Below, piece by piece: positions 21,533 to 29,576 of a stretch of DNA of 64,000 bases (position 1 is the first letter of the stretch; each line of letters opens with the position of its first letter). A program made the translations under genes and the position numbers. The notes under the pieces were generated by a model. The model did no database searches. It saw only the letters and a list, made by a program, of their open reading frames with translations, and was not told where the DNA came from. Where the stretch lies: positions 156,487 through 220,486 of the forward strand of contig NZ_BBCE01000001.1 of assembly GCF_001311885.1 (NCBI RefSeq). Direction: 5' to 3'. Origin of the DNA: Syntrophomonas palmitatica JCM 14374 (lineage in GTDB: Bacteria > Bacillota > Syntrophomonadia > Syntrophomonadales > Syntrophomonadaceae).

Positions 21533-21559
21533 TTAGCACTCAATGAGCATGAGTGCTAA
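21533..21559 (-). promoter_or_regulatory. CIRCE element (HrcA operator)
   Basis: TTAGCACTC, 9 nt, GAGTGCTAA: a perfect inverted repeat matching the CIRCE consensus. It lies in the groES 5' leader region, just after the predicted start site, so groESL is expected to be heat-inducible through HrcA. Confidence 0.97.
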
Positions 21560-21571
21560 TACACATCTATA

Positions 21572-21600
21572 ATATTAGGCAAGACCCCTCGACTGTTCAA
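21572..21600 (-). promoter_or_regulatory. Promoter of groES-groL
   Basis: TTGAAC (21595-21600), 17-nt spacer, TAATAT (21572-21577) on the minus strand, directly upstream of CIRCE. Confidence 0.7.
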
Positions 21601-21696
21601 CACAGATAATCCTCGGAATCCGCCCAATATGTTCGATTAATATTATGCTACGCCTTATTTCTATTTATACCTTTAAAAATCAAAAATTTTTATTTT

Positions 21697-22188
21697 TTAT
21701 CCCTGCCCGCATTCGGCAGCCTCACCTTTCAATATATCCAGGCCATGAGGCAGGGCATCCATTATGGCTTCCAGCGATTCACGCACACCTTTTACACTGC
21801 CGGGAAGATTAATAATTAAAGTATTGCCGCGGATTCCGGCCACGGCACGGGACAACATAGCCCGCGAGGTTTTTTGCATACCAAAAGCCCTTATGGCTTC
21901 AGGAATTCCCGGAACCATCCTTTCAATAACCGCCAGGCTGGCTTCAGGCGTGACATCACGCTTGGAAAAACCGGTTCCTCCCGAGGTAAGCACCAAATCC
22001 AGTTTTAATTCATCGCAGGCATATATTAATTTATCGATAATCAGGTCCTTTTCATCGGGAACTATCTCATAATAGTCAATTTTAGCGGCCTCACCCAGTA
22101 CCCGCCTGATCTCCTGCCCGGAAAGATCCTCTCTTTCACCTTTGGAACCTTTGTCACTCATAATCAGAATACCTACCCGGTACATCAT
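21697..22188 (-). CDS. mogA: Molybdopterin adenylyltransferase (MogA/MoaB family)
   Basis: 163 aa. Activates molybdopterin by adenylylation before metal insertion. VGILIMSDKGSKGEREDLSG at the start, LVLTSGGTGFSKRDVTPEA (the MPT-binding GGTG motif) and LIINLPGSVKGVRESLEAI are characteristic. Last gene of the moaA-moaC-mogA set, 12 nt after moaC. MogA versus MoaB cannot be separated from sequence alone; in Firmicutes this size and order usually carry out the MogA role. Confidence 0.9.
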   Translation of the reverse strand: MMYRVGILIMSDKGSKGEREDLSGQEIRRVLGEAAKIDYYEIVPDEKDLIIDKLIYACDELKLDLVLTSGGTGFSKRDVTPEASLAVIERMVPGIPEAIRAFGMQKTSRAMLSRAVAGIRGNTLIINLPGSVKGVRESLEAIMDALPHGLDILKGEAAECGQG

Positions 22189-22200
22189 ATCACCTCGATA

Positions 22201-22680
22201 TTAATCAAGTTCTCGCTTCAGATGCCCGCTTTTTCCGCCATCTTTTTCCATAAGCTGAACCTCTGTAATCTCCATCCACCGGTCAACTGCCTTGCACATG
22301 TCATAAACAGTCAAGGCCGCCGTTGATACCGCCGTGAGAGCCTCCATTTCCACCCCGGTTTTGCCTGTAGTTTTAACCTGGGCTTCAATTAAAATACAGT
22401 TATTGTCTTCATCAATAGTAAATTCAACATTTACGGAGGTTAAAAGCAAAGGGTGGCACATAGGAATCAAATTCGAAGTCTGTTTCGCGCCCATAATTCC
22501 CGCCACCTGCGCCACTGCCAGCACATCACCCTTTTTAATTCCGCCGCTTTTAATCAATTCTATAGTTTTTCTTTGCATCCGTACCACAGCCCGGGCCACA
22601 GCCACTCTCTCGCTGTCGGTCTTGGAGCTCACATCCACCATGCGTGCCCGGCCCTGTTCATTTATATGAGTAAAGTCCAT
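22201..22680 (-). CDS. moaC: Cyclic pyranopterin monophosphate synthase
   Basis: 159 aa, normal. MoaC turns the MoaA product into cPMP. Landmarks: FTHINEQGRARMVDVSSK, AGIMGAKQTSNLIPMCHPL (the substrate-site motif) and TGVEMEALTAVSTAALTVYDMCKAVD. ATG at 22680, 2 nt after the moaA stop. Confidence 0.97.
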   Translation of the reverse strand: MDFTHINEQGRARMVDVSSKTDSERVAVARAVVRMQRKTIELIKSGGIKKGDVLAVAQVAGIMGAKQTSNLIPMCHPLLLTSVNVEFTIDEDNNCILIEAQVKTTGKTGVEMEALTAVSTAALTVYDMCKAVDRWMEITEVQLMEKDGGKSGHLKRELD

Positions 22681-22682
22681 GG

Positions 22683-23663
22683 CTAGCCTCCTATTTGATA
22701 CATCTTGCGCTCGTTCTCAATTCCCCAGCCGCTGCTCATCTCATGATGCGCAGGTTTTTTACTGATGCATTTCCGGAACAAATCCAGCAGTTCAGCATCA
22801 CTGGCGCCGTTACGGAGCGGAGTTTTTAAGTCAACCTCCGTTTTATCATAGAGGCAAGCCCGCAGACGACCATCAGCGGTCAAACGGATACGATTACATT
22901 CTCCGCAAAAATGGTTGCTCATCGGACTGATAAATCCTATTGAACCCTGGCCGTTCTCAATTTGATAATATTTAGCCGGGCCATTGCCGGCAATCCTTCT
23001 TGCGGTTATCAGTTTATACCTGCTCTCAATCCGGCTTTTGATCTCTTCGCTGCTGACTACCCGTTCCTTTTTCCAGAAGCGCAGGTCTCCAACCGGCATA
23101 AATTCTATGAATCGTATATGCACCGGGTAATTGTAAGCCAGATCGGCAAAATCAAGAATTTCATCATCATTAAATTGTCCAATAATAACCGTATTGATTT
23201 TTACCGGATGCATATTCAAATCAATCGCTTTAAATATTGATTTTTTTACTGCTTCAAGATCGCCGCACCTGGTTAAATATCTGAAACGCTCTGATTTAAG
23301 GCTGTCCAAGCTGAAATTAACCCGTTTTAACCCGGCCTGCTGCAGTTCTTCAGCCACAGCGCCAAACAAAATCCCGTTGGTAGTGATGCCTATGTCGTCA
23401 ATTTCGGACAATCCCGCTATATAACGTATTAACTGGCTTATATTGCGTCTCACCAGAGGCTCTCCCCCTGTAAGCCTTACTTTGTGTATGCCGGCCTGGG
23501 CAGCCACATTAACCAGCCGCGCCATTTCTTCCAGGTTTAAAATAGAGCTGTGCTCCATCTTCTCCACGCCGTCCTCGGGCATGCAATAGCGGCAGCGCAG
23601 GTTGCACCTGTCTGTTATTGAGATGCGCAAGTAATTAATTTCTCGTTCAAACCTGTCCCTCAT
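22683..23663 (-). CDS. moaA: GTP 3',8-cyclase (radical SAM)
   Basis: 326 aa. First step of molybdenum cofactor synthesis from GTP. The radical SAM motif is CNLRCRYCMPEDG; KVRLTGGEPLVRR and the C-terminal cluster CGECNRIRLTADGRLRACL are present, and the protein ends in the conserved Gly-Gly (QIGG). The ATG at 23663 (MRDRFERE) is chosen with GGGGAGAGGG upstream rather than an earlier in-frame ATG at 23726. Operon with moaC and mogA. Confidence 0.96.
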   Translation of the reverse strand: MRDRFEREINYLRISITDRCNLRCRYCMPEDGVEKMEHSSILNLEEMARLVNVAAQAGIHKVRLTGGEPLVRRNISQLIRYIAGLSEIDDIGITTNGILFGAVAEELQQAGLKRVNFSLDSLKSERFRYLTRCGDLEAVKKSIFKAIDLNMHPVKINTVIIGQFNDDEILDFADLAYNYPVHIRFIEFMPVGDLRFWKKERVVSSEEIKSRIESRYKLITARRIAGNGPAKYYQIENGQGSIGFISPMSNHFCGECNRIRLTADGRLRACLYDKTEVDLKTPLRNGASDAELLDLFRKCISKKPAHHEMSSGWGIENERKMYQIGG

Positions 23664-23788
23664 ATCTACATCCCTCTCCCCGGTAACAAAACAACGCAGA
23701 GCACTATACAATAGAAAACACGGCAAATATAAACAACGTAAGATTAACAGATCTCATAACAAGTCGTTATAGTCCGCGTTCTCTAATT

Positions 23789-23974
23789 CTAAAAACAACC
23801 CAGCTCGCAAGCAAAGATCTTTATTTTCGCTTCATTACAAGCCTTACCGATATCGCCCGGATCAACATTCAGTTTTTCCGCCAGTTCTCTCGCCTCGGTG
23901 CAGCTTATACGCCCTCCGGGATACGTTTCCTTGAGTTTTTGTACCAATTGTTCTTTATCGATTTTTTCAGACAT
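23789..23974 (-). CDS. Small conserved protein with C-terminal CELGCF motif, molybdopterin operon
   Basis: 61 aa. Reads SEKIDKEQLVQKLKET, then a Cys (RISCTEARELAEKLNV), a helix-turn-helix-like middle and a C-terminal IFACELGCF. The three Cys residues and the CxxxC end suggest metal or thiol chemistry. I know similar short domains beside molybdenum genes in clostridia but cannot name a function. GGGAGG ribosome site 10 nt before ATG. It is the first gene behind the structured leader, 125 nt upstream of moaA. Confidence 0.7.
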   Translation of the reverse strand: MSEKIDKEQLVQKLKETYPGGRISCTEARELAEKLNVDPGDIGKACNEAKIKIFACELGCF

Positions 23975-23989
23975 AGTAAATAACCTCCC

Positions 23990-24019
23990 AAAAAATAATC
24001 AAACTCCCTGGAAAGGGAG
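23990..24019 (-). terminator. Leader terminator before the moa operon
   Basis: CTCCC-TTTCCA-GGGAG, then TTTGATTATTTTTT on the minus strand, lying between the predicted promoter and the first gene. A terminator here implies attenuation. Confidence 0.7.
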
Positions 24020-24110
24020 CAGTGTTTCAGAGATATACAGACTCCTTTCCAAAGGGAGGCATACCAGTTTCCCTGTATACCCTAACGTTTAACCCACCAT
24101 AGCGCTTATA
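24020..24110 (-). promoter_or_regulatory. Structured 5' leader of the moa operon, candidate riboswitch
   Basis: On the minus strand, AGGGTATACAG pairs with CTGTATATCTCT (10 bp) and encloses ACTGGTATGCCTCCCTTTGG plus a small CTCC-TTT/AAAGGAG hairpin; the terminator follows directly. The setting upstream of moaA suggests a Moco-type (RF01055) or other metabolite leader. I cannot match the Moco consensus with confidence by eye, so the ligand is left open. Confidence 0.4.
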
Positions 24111-24150
24111 ACCTTAGGTGAGCTAAATCGGAGTTCTTATTACAGTATTC

Positions 24151-24179
24151 ATTATACAACAGCAGTACAGGCTCGACAA
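24151..24179 (-). promoter_or_regulatory. Promoter of the moa operon leader
   Basis: TTGTCG (24174-24179), 17-nt spacer, perfect TATAAT (24151-24156) on the minus strand; start near 24144, giving a leader of about 170 nt. Confidence 0.7.
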
Positions 24180-24274
24180 TTGTTTACAGAATGTTTGCTT
24201 TCTAGATAATCGCAACAAATCAGCATATAAATAGCAACCCGGAGCAGTTTATGGAAAAAAGTCCGGATTCACGG

Positions 24275-24838
24275 TTATTCCTGGCTATCGCTAACGAGCC
24301 AATTGACTGGCACATCATGTTCCTGAGGATATGTATCATTCACAATCTGAAACCCGTAACATATCCCGCAAATAAAAGCATCAGGCCGAAGCCTGGGCAG
24401 GAAACGGTCATAATAGCCCCTTCCGTATCCCAAACGATATCCCTGCAGGTCAAAAGCGAGTCCCGGAACCAATACCACGTCAATTAATCGCGGATCATAG
24501 GGACTTCCTGCAGGTTCCTTTATCCCCCAGGCATTTGTCTGTGTATCTTTGAAACTTTGCAGTTGGACAGCATTCATTATCCCATTCTCTTCCACCCGGG
24601 GAAGCAAAATAATCTTTCCCTGCCCCTGCAGTTTTTCTAAAAAGGCCGCCAGGGTTACTTCGTTCTTTATGCTGCTGAAGCCCATAATAACCCGAGCATT
24701 TTTAATGGGCTGCAGTTCTTCCAGCCGCGCCGTAATCCTGGCGCTGCGAACCGCTGTTTCCTCTGGGCTCAATTTATCCCTGGCATCCTGTATCTGTCTG
24801 CGCAGAGCCTTCCGCACATCAGTTATAGTAACATCCAT
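24275..24838 (-). CDS. 5-formyltetrahydrofolate cyclo-ligase
   Basis: 187 aa. Converts 5-formyl-THF to 5,10-methenyl-THF with ATP. Signature LGYGRGYYDRFLPRL near residue 135, with VPGLAFDLQGYRLG before it and LRRQIQDARDKLSPEE at the N-terminus. It starts 4 nt after the lgt stop, so both are probably one transcript. Links one-carbon metabolism to the purine genes nearby. Confidence 0.93.
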   Translation of the reverse strand: MDVTITDVRKALRRQIQDARDKLSPEETAVRSARITARLEELQPIKNARVIMGFSSIKNEVTLAAFLEKLQGQGKIILLPRVEENGIMNAVQLQSFKDTQTNAWGIKEPAGSPYDPRLIDVVLVPGLAFDLQGYRLGYGRGYYDRFLPRLRPDAFICGICYGFQIVNDTYPQEHDVPVNWLVSDSQE

Positions 24839-24842
24839 TAAA

Positions 24843-25586
24843 CTACAGACCTTTCTTATAACGGGCTTGCAGGTAGTAATACAAGGCTATCCCCAGCAGT
24901 AACAGAATCAGAGTATAGACTTGCCCCAGAGAAAGTACGCCTATCATTATGAGACTGTCTCTAAAAAACTCCACGATAAATCGATATAGGGCATACCCGA
25001 TAATATAAACCGTAAAGACCTGCCCGTTAAATCTGCGCCGCGGGTAAAGCCAGAACAAGATCGCAAACAGCACCAGATTAAGCGCAGAACTGTACAGCTG
25101 GGTAGGATAACGGTAAAAGCCATCGACTGCAGGAAATACCACACCCCATTTAGAGGAGGTTATGGCTCCGTAGCAGCAGCCATTCAGGAAGCAGCCGATG
25201 CGGACTATAGCATAGCCCAAAGCCAAAAAAGGCGCAAAAATATCGGCCATAGCCCAAAAAGATAATTCCTTGCGGCGCAAATATACGACAAAAGGCAGCA
25301 GCCCCCCCGCCAGGGAGCCGTACCAAACCAGACCCCTGATTCCTTCTCCGTGCAATGATAAAACCGCCAGGGGATTACGTATAAAATCAATCCATTCATA
25401 GGTGATTATATAAGCGATTCTTCCCCCGAGTACTCCGCCGACTACACACAGCAAAATAAGGTCTGCCGCGATCTCGCGTTTAAAGCCTTCCCGCTCCAAA
25501 CAACGCCCTATACCTATAATAGCTATTAACACCGCCAGGGCCAGCATAAATCCCCAGGAAAATATTTTTATGGTCCCAACTGCCAT
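24843..25586 (-). CDS. lgt: Prolipoprotein diacylglyceryl transferase
   Basis: 247 aa, about seven membrane segments. Attaches diacylglycerol to lipobox Cys of exported prolipoproteins, such as the GerMN protein in this window. Typical segments: VLGGRIAYIITYEW, GIRGLVWYGSLAGG, YAIVRIGCFLNGCCYGA (essential Arg region), RYPTQLYSSALN and YRFIVEFFRDS. ATG at 25586. Confidence 0.92.
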   Translation of the reverse strand: MAVGTIKIFSWGFMLALAVLIAIIGIGRCLEREGFKREIAADLILLCVVGGVLGGRIAYIITYEWIDFIRNPLAVLSLHGEGIRGLVWYGSLAGGLLPFVVYLRRKELSFWAMADIFAPFLALGYAIVRIGCFLNGCCYGAITSSKWGVVFPAVDGFYRYPTQLYSSALNLVLFAILFWLYPRRRFNGQVFTVYIIGYALYRFIVEFFRDSLIMIGVLSLGQVYTLILLLLGIALYYYLQARYKKGL

Positions 25587-25793
25587 AAAACTGGTTGCAA
25601 AACCGTCCCTCCGTTTTACCTAATTATTTGTAAATTATCCGTTAAATTCAGTTATTTTTTATCCACAGGGCAACTTTGCAGATATACAGCCCTATCCTAT
25701 TCAAAACCGGGACCAGCGGGGATTACAGACCAATCGCTGAAAGTGCCTAAAATTAATTATCAACAGACTTATCCACATTATCACAGTGAATTT
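25587..25793. other. lgt-tsaD spacer without recognised element
   Basis: The 207-nt spacer is AT-rich and holds several TTATCCACA-like words (near 25660 and 25766-25777), reminiscent of DnaA boxes. Two or three scattered words are too few to call an origin. Confidence 0.25.
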
Positions 25794-26804
25794 TCACAGG
25801 GACCCCTGGCCGGGTTGAGCATTTAAAGTAAGGGGAGCAAAGTACCCTTTAATAAAAGAAGCGTAGGCGCTGCCGGCGATCATGGCCGCATTATCCGTAC
25901 ACAACGAAAGCGAAGGATAATACAGACTAAAGGGCTGTTCCTGGGACCTTTGTTTTAACTGCAGGCGCAGGGCCGTATTTGCTGCCACTCCTCCCGCCAG
26001 CAATATGCTCTTAGCCCGGTACTGTCTTGCCGCCCGAATTGTCTTTTCAGCCAGGACATCCACCAGGGCAGCTTGAAAACTGGCGGCCATGTCATATACC
26101 GTAGCTGTTCCTCTTTTCTCGGCCTTTTTCCATTCATTCATAGCTGCGGTTTTAAGGCCGCTGAAGCTGAACTCATAATCACTGCGGTCCAGAAATACTC
26201 TGGGCAATACTACTTTGTTGGGATCACCCTGTGCAGCAGCCTTTTGGACAGCCGGGCCCCCTGGATAGCCCAGGCCCAGGAAACGCGCCACCTTGTCAAA
26301 GGCCTCCCCTGCGGCGTCATCCCTTGTTTCACCAATCACTTCCAGGGTATCATCATCAGGCATCCAAAGAATACTACTGTGCCCGCCGGAAACCACCAGG
26401 CAGACGGCGGGAAATTCTATATTATTATGCTCCAGGAAATTGGCGTAAATATGACCTCGCAGGTGGTTTACTGCAATCAGAGGACGTTCTATCCCATAAG
26501 CAAAAGCCTTGGCAAACGATACCCCTACCAACAAAGCCCCAATCAATCCCGGCATATTAGTGACAGCTACTGCGTCAATGTCATGATAATTCAATCCAGC
26601 TTGCTGAAAAGCCGCATCAACTACCACGGCTATATTTTCGATATGTTTGCGGGATGCCACCTCTGGCACGACTCCGCCGAACTGCTGGTGGACCGGCACC
26701 TGCGAATTAACCACATTGGATATAATCTCTTGACCGTTTTTTACAATAGCCGCCGCGGTTTCATCACAGGAAGTCTCAATCCCCAGGATTAAAACATCTT
26801 CCAT
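25794..26804 (-). CDS. tsaD: tRNA N6-threonylcarbamoyltransferase TsaD
   Basis: 336 aa. Catalyses the last step of t6A37 tRNA modification with TsaB and TsaE. ILGIETSCDETAAAIV at the N-terminus, GVVPEVASRKH, metal ligands in VNHLRGHIYANFLE (HxxxH), CLVVSGGHSSI and LLAGGVAANTALR. It lies 187 nt downstream of rimI in the same direction as rimI-tsaB-tsaE; the spacer shows no obvious promoter. Confidence 0.97.
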   Translation of the reverse strand: MEDVLILGIETSCDETAAAIVKNGQEIISNVVNSQVPVHQQFGGVVPEVASRKHIENIAVVVDAAFQQAGLNYHDIDAVAVTNMPGLIGALLVGVSFAKAFAYGIERPLIAVNHLRGHIYANFLEHNNIEFPAVCLVVSGGHSSILWMPDDDTLEVIGETRDDAAGEAFDKVARFLGLGYPGGPAVQKAAAQGDPNKVVLPRVFLDRSDYEFSFSGLKTAAMNEWKKAEKRGTATVYDMAASFQAALVDVLAEKTIRAARQYRAKSILLAGGVAANTALRLQLKQRSQEQPFSLYYPSLSLCTDNAAMIAGSAYASFIKGYFAPLTLNAQPGQGSL

Positions 26805-26991
26805 ATTAATCTCCCAGCACTATTTAAGAAAATGATGGTTTTCATTTCTTAATTATGCAGCTTTCGCGCTCATCATTGATATGCGGCAATGTGCCGCTTG
26901 ACATTACGGGTTTATACTTGCCTTACACCCTGGTTGGGATAAAGCGTTATGCTTTCCATGGGTTAAGTTGAGCAAGTTGATTTCATAAATT

Positions 26992-27447
26992 TTAAAACAA
27001 TAACTTGGTCATTAAAATAGCGTCTTCGCCGTTATCCGAATAGTAAGCGGTGCGTATGCCGGTTGGCAAATAGCCCCGGCTGCGGTACATGTTTAAAGCC
27101 GGGGTATTGGACGGGCGTACCTCCAGCAATATGCGAACAGCTTTTTTATCTTTCGCGATCTTTTCCAGTTCCTCCATAAGAGCCCGGCCCATGCCGCGCT
27201 TTCTATAGATTGGAGCCACGGCTACATTGGTGATATGAGCTTCTTCAAAAACCACCCACACCCCTCCATATCCGGCAACATCACCTTCATAATCGCAAAT
27301 CAGGTATGAAGCAAAACTGTTCTTCAGCTCACCTATGTAGGAATCCCGAGACCAGGGAAGGGTAAACGACTCCCGTTCTATCCTGGTTACTTCATCGATA
27401 TCCTGCTCAGTCATTTTGCGAATTATGAAATCGCGGTTTAGCATCAA
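26992..27447 (-). CDS. rimI: Ribosomal-protein-alanine N-acetyltransferase
   Basis: 151 aa GNAT-fold enzyme: MTEQDIDEVTRIERESFTLPWS at the N-terminus, ITNVAVAPIYRKRGMGRALM as the acetyl-CoA loop, and LEVRPSNTPALNMYRSRGY. RimI acetylates the S18 N-terminus in E. coli; in Firmicutes it commonly sits with tsaB. Its start overlaps the tsaB stop by 4 nt. Confidence 0.92.
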   Translation of the reverse strand: MMLNRDFIIRKMTEQDIDEVTRIERESFTLPWSRDSYIGELKNSFASYLICDYEGDVAGYGGVWVVFEEAHITNVAVAPIYRKRGMGRALMEELEKIAKDKKAVRILLEVRPSNTPALNMYRSRGYLPTGIRTAYYSDNGEDAILMTKLLF

Positions 27448-28163
27448 AGCTCTCCCCTCCCTAACCGATATTCTGCTTCAGATAATCTTATATAATATGG
27501 TTTTAATCCCAGGGGATTATCAAAATCTCCTTGTATCACCCTTTTTACCGCCAAATCAGCCAGAGCCGAAGCTCGGGGCAGCATCAAATGCGCACCCGCC
27601 AGTCTCATTTTTTCTCCCAACCCCTGGCCAAACGCTTCCGCATAAGGGTAAAAACCCTCCCCCAACAGGGTTATGGTTTGAAGCCCGTTTTTCTCGGTTA
27701 CCTCCAGGGCTTTTTCTATAAATTCCTGCGGCGAACAGGCCGCGTCTTTTAGCAGCCGGCGGGGTCCTCCTCCACTCTCGCTGGTGTAGAACCCGCAATA
27801 AACCTCATTTTTGCGCGCATCTAGAAGCGGGCAAATCAGGGCATTGCTCTCGCAAATATTATGAGCCAGAACCTCCAAAGTGGAAATCCCCACCACCGGA
27901 ATTCTAGCTGCCAGGGCCAGCCCTTTAACCAGCGCCAGGCCGATACGCAGGCCTGTAAACGATCCTGGTCCTATAGTAACCGCCAGAGCGGTTATATCCT
28001 GCAGCTTCCGGTCTGTTTCATGCAAGACCTGGTCAACCATGGGCATTAGGGTTTCCGAATGGTTTTTCTTATAGTTGCTGAACTCTTCCCTTATCAGTAT
28101 TCCGTTATCAAGCAGCGCCACTCCAGCCACGGGAGTAGCGCTGTCAATGGCTAATACCTGCAT
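27444..28163 (-). CDS. tsaB: tRNA threonylcarbamoyladenosine biosynthesis protein TsaB
   Basis: 239 aa. Non-catalytic partner of TsaD. LAIDSATPVAGVALLDNG, HSETLMPMVDQVLHE and TIGPGSFTGLRIGLALVKGLA are diagnostic. Overlaps tsaE by 20 nt and rimI by 4 nt, a coupled operon. Confidence 0.95.
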   Translation of the reverse strand: MQVLAIDSATPVAGVALLDNGILIREEFSNYKKNHSETLMPMVDQVLHETDRKLQDITALAVTIGPGSFTGLRIGLALVKGLALAARIPVVGISTLEVLAHNICESNALICPLLDARKNEVYCGFYTSESGGGPRRLLKDAACSPQEFIEKALEVTEKNGLQTITLLGEGFYPYAEAFGQGLGEKMRLAGAHLMLPRASALADLAVKRVIQGDFDNPLGLKPYYIRLSEAEYRLGRGEL

Positions 28164-28620
28164 ATTGCCGTAACTCCTCTAATTTCCTTTCATAACGCAA
28201 ACCACAAGCTGATACCGATACCAATCTTTCTCGTTCATAATCATCATCACATAATTCGATCTTAATAAACAAAGCTTCGCCGGGTAATACTCCTGTCCCG
28301 GTCTGCGGCCATTCCACAATGCTTACCGCGTCTCGTTCCAGGTAATCATTAAGGCCCAGGTCGGTTAATTCCTCTTCCTGCAATCGGTAAAAATCAAAAT
28401 GACAAATTTCAGGATCAGCAGGATACATATTCATCAACGTAAAAGTAGGACTGGTCACCCTGCCGCTGTAACCCAAGCCCCTGGCGATCCCCCTGGTTAA
28501 CGTAGTTTTTCCCGCTCCCAGTTCCCCTATAATATAAATCAAATCACCTGGCGCAATGACTTTGGATATAGCTTCTCCCAGACTCTCCATTTCTCCTTCA
28601 CTGTACACTTTTATCTCCAC
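28144..28620 (-). CDS. tsaE: tRNA threonylcarbamoyladenosine biosynthesis ATPase TsaE
   Basis: 158 aa. P-loop protein with GELGAGKTTLTRGIARGLG, then VTSPTFTLMNMYPA, CHFDFYRL and DAVSIVEWPQ. Drives turnover of the TsaBD complex. First gene of the tsaE-tsaB-rimI run; the uracil-DNA glycosylase gene ends 40 nt upstream and may be in the same transcript. Confidence 0.95.
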   Translation of the reverse strand: MEIKVYSEGEMESLGEAISKVIAPGDLIYIIGELGAGKTTLTRGIARGLGYSGRVTSPTFTLMNMYPADPEICHFDFYRLQEEELTDLGLNDYLERDAVSIVEWPQTGTGVLPGEALFIKIELCDDDYERERLVSVSACGLRYERKLEELRQYAGISH

Positions 28621-28660
28621 ATATACACCTCAAGTAGAATACTTTTTTAATTAAACTCTT

Positions 28661-29374
28661 TTATATATCAGTCTCTTTTGCGTTCATTTTTTTATACAGG
28701 TCGCGAATCTGTTTGAAGTCTTCCCAGGTAGGCCGTTTATAGGCTTCATTACGCAGAAGGGCCGCGGGGTGAAACGTAGCCATAATTCGTACACCCTGGC
28801 GGTTAAACCAGTTACCCCGAATCTTTGATATTTGCGCATTTGGATCGATGACCACCTTACTGGCCATAGCGCCCAGGCAGACAATAATCTGCGGTTTAAG
28901 TATCCGTATTTGCGCCTCCAGCCATTTAGAGCACTCTTTAACCTCATCCGGGTTGGGTAAACGATTGCCGGGAGGGCGGCACTTAACCACATTGCAGATA
29001 TAAACCTCGGGGCGGGAAAAATCAGCAGCTTCTAAAATCTTGTTTAAAAGCTGCCCTGCCTTGCCCACAAAAGGCCGACCCTGTATATCCTCATCCTGTC
29101 CCGGCCCCTCCCCGATAAAAACAATACGGGACTGGGGATTACCTTCGCCAAAGACCACCTGACTGCAGCCGCTTCTAAGACGACACCGTTCACATTTTTG
29201 GGCCTGCCGGGCTAATTCTGCCAAACTGTTCAGCTGCTGAAAGGAGTCCTCGGCTTTAACCCCGGGAAGAAACGGAACATATATTTTATTGTCAGCATTG
29301 TCTGCAGGCGGAGTTGGTTCCATTACCGGCTTGGGTTCCTCCAAGCCAAACAGATCAGGTTGTTCAATAGTCAT
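28661..29374 (-). CDS. Uracil-DNA glycosylase, family 4 (Fe-S)
   Basis: 237 aa. Removes uracil from DNA. CERCRLRSGC supplies two of four Fe-S Cys ligands, VFIGEGPGQDEDIQGRPFVG is the catalytic motif of family 4, VVKCRPPGNRLP gives a third Cys, and MATFHPAALLRNEA is the distal His motif. An N-terminal extension of about 50 residues (Pro-rich, acidic) precedes the domain. ATG start, GGAGG upstream. Confidence 0.93.
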   Translation of the reverse strand: MTIEQPDLFGLEEPKPVMEPTPPADNADNKIYVPFLPGVKAEDSFQQLNSLAELARQAQKCERCRLRSGCSQVVFGEGNPQSRIVFIGEGPGQDEDIQGRPFVGKAGQLLNKILEAADFSRPEVYICNVVKCRPPGNRLPNPDEVKECSKWLEAQIRILKPQIIVCLGAMASKVVIDPNAQISKIRGNWFNRQGVRIMATFHPAALLRNEAYKRPTWEDFKQIRDLYKKMNAKETDI

Positions 29375-29538
29375 TTTCTCCCCTCCGGCTTCATTCTAAT
29401 CTTTCCCGGAGCTAATTTCCACTGCTTTCATTGTGCTATACAGAGTAAAAGCCAACACACACACAGGTATTGGCTTAAAGATAACTGATAATTCAATTCC
29501 ATAATTAACTTCAACTCTTTATCTTACCCCACAGTTAA

Positions 29539-29565
29539 TAATCTGTGTTAATCTGTGGCAGTCTG
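29539..29565. repeat. Copy of dispersed CACAGAT-type intergenic repeat (reverse orientation)
   Basis: AATCTGTGTTAATCTGTGG here is the reverse complement of CCACAGATTAACACAGATT, the core word of the repeat family. It lies in the 29375-29576 spacer downstream of the GH18 gene; nothing else is visible in that spacer. Confidence 0.5.
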
Positions 29566-29576
29566 TTGCTCTCAAC

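Noticed and set aside
25640..25790. TTATCCACA-like words suggesting a replication origin
   Set aside because: Only a few words, no dnaA/dnaN genes and no cluster of DnaA boxes.
26073..26792. Open frame on the plus strand opposite tsaD
   Set aside because: Antisense shadow of tsaD without family features or a start signal.
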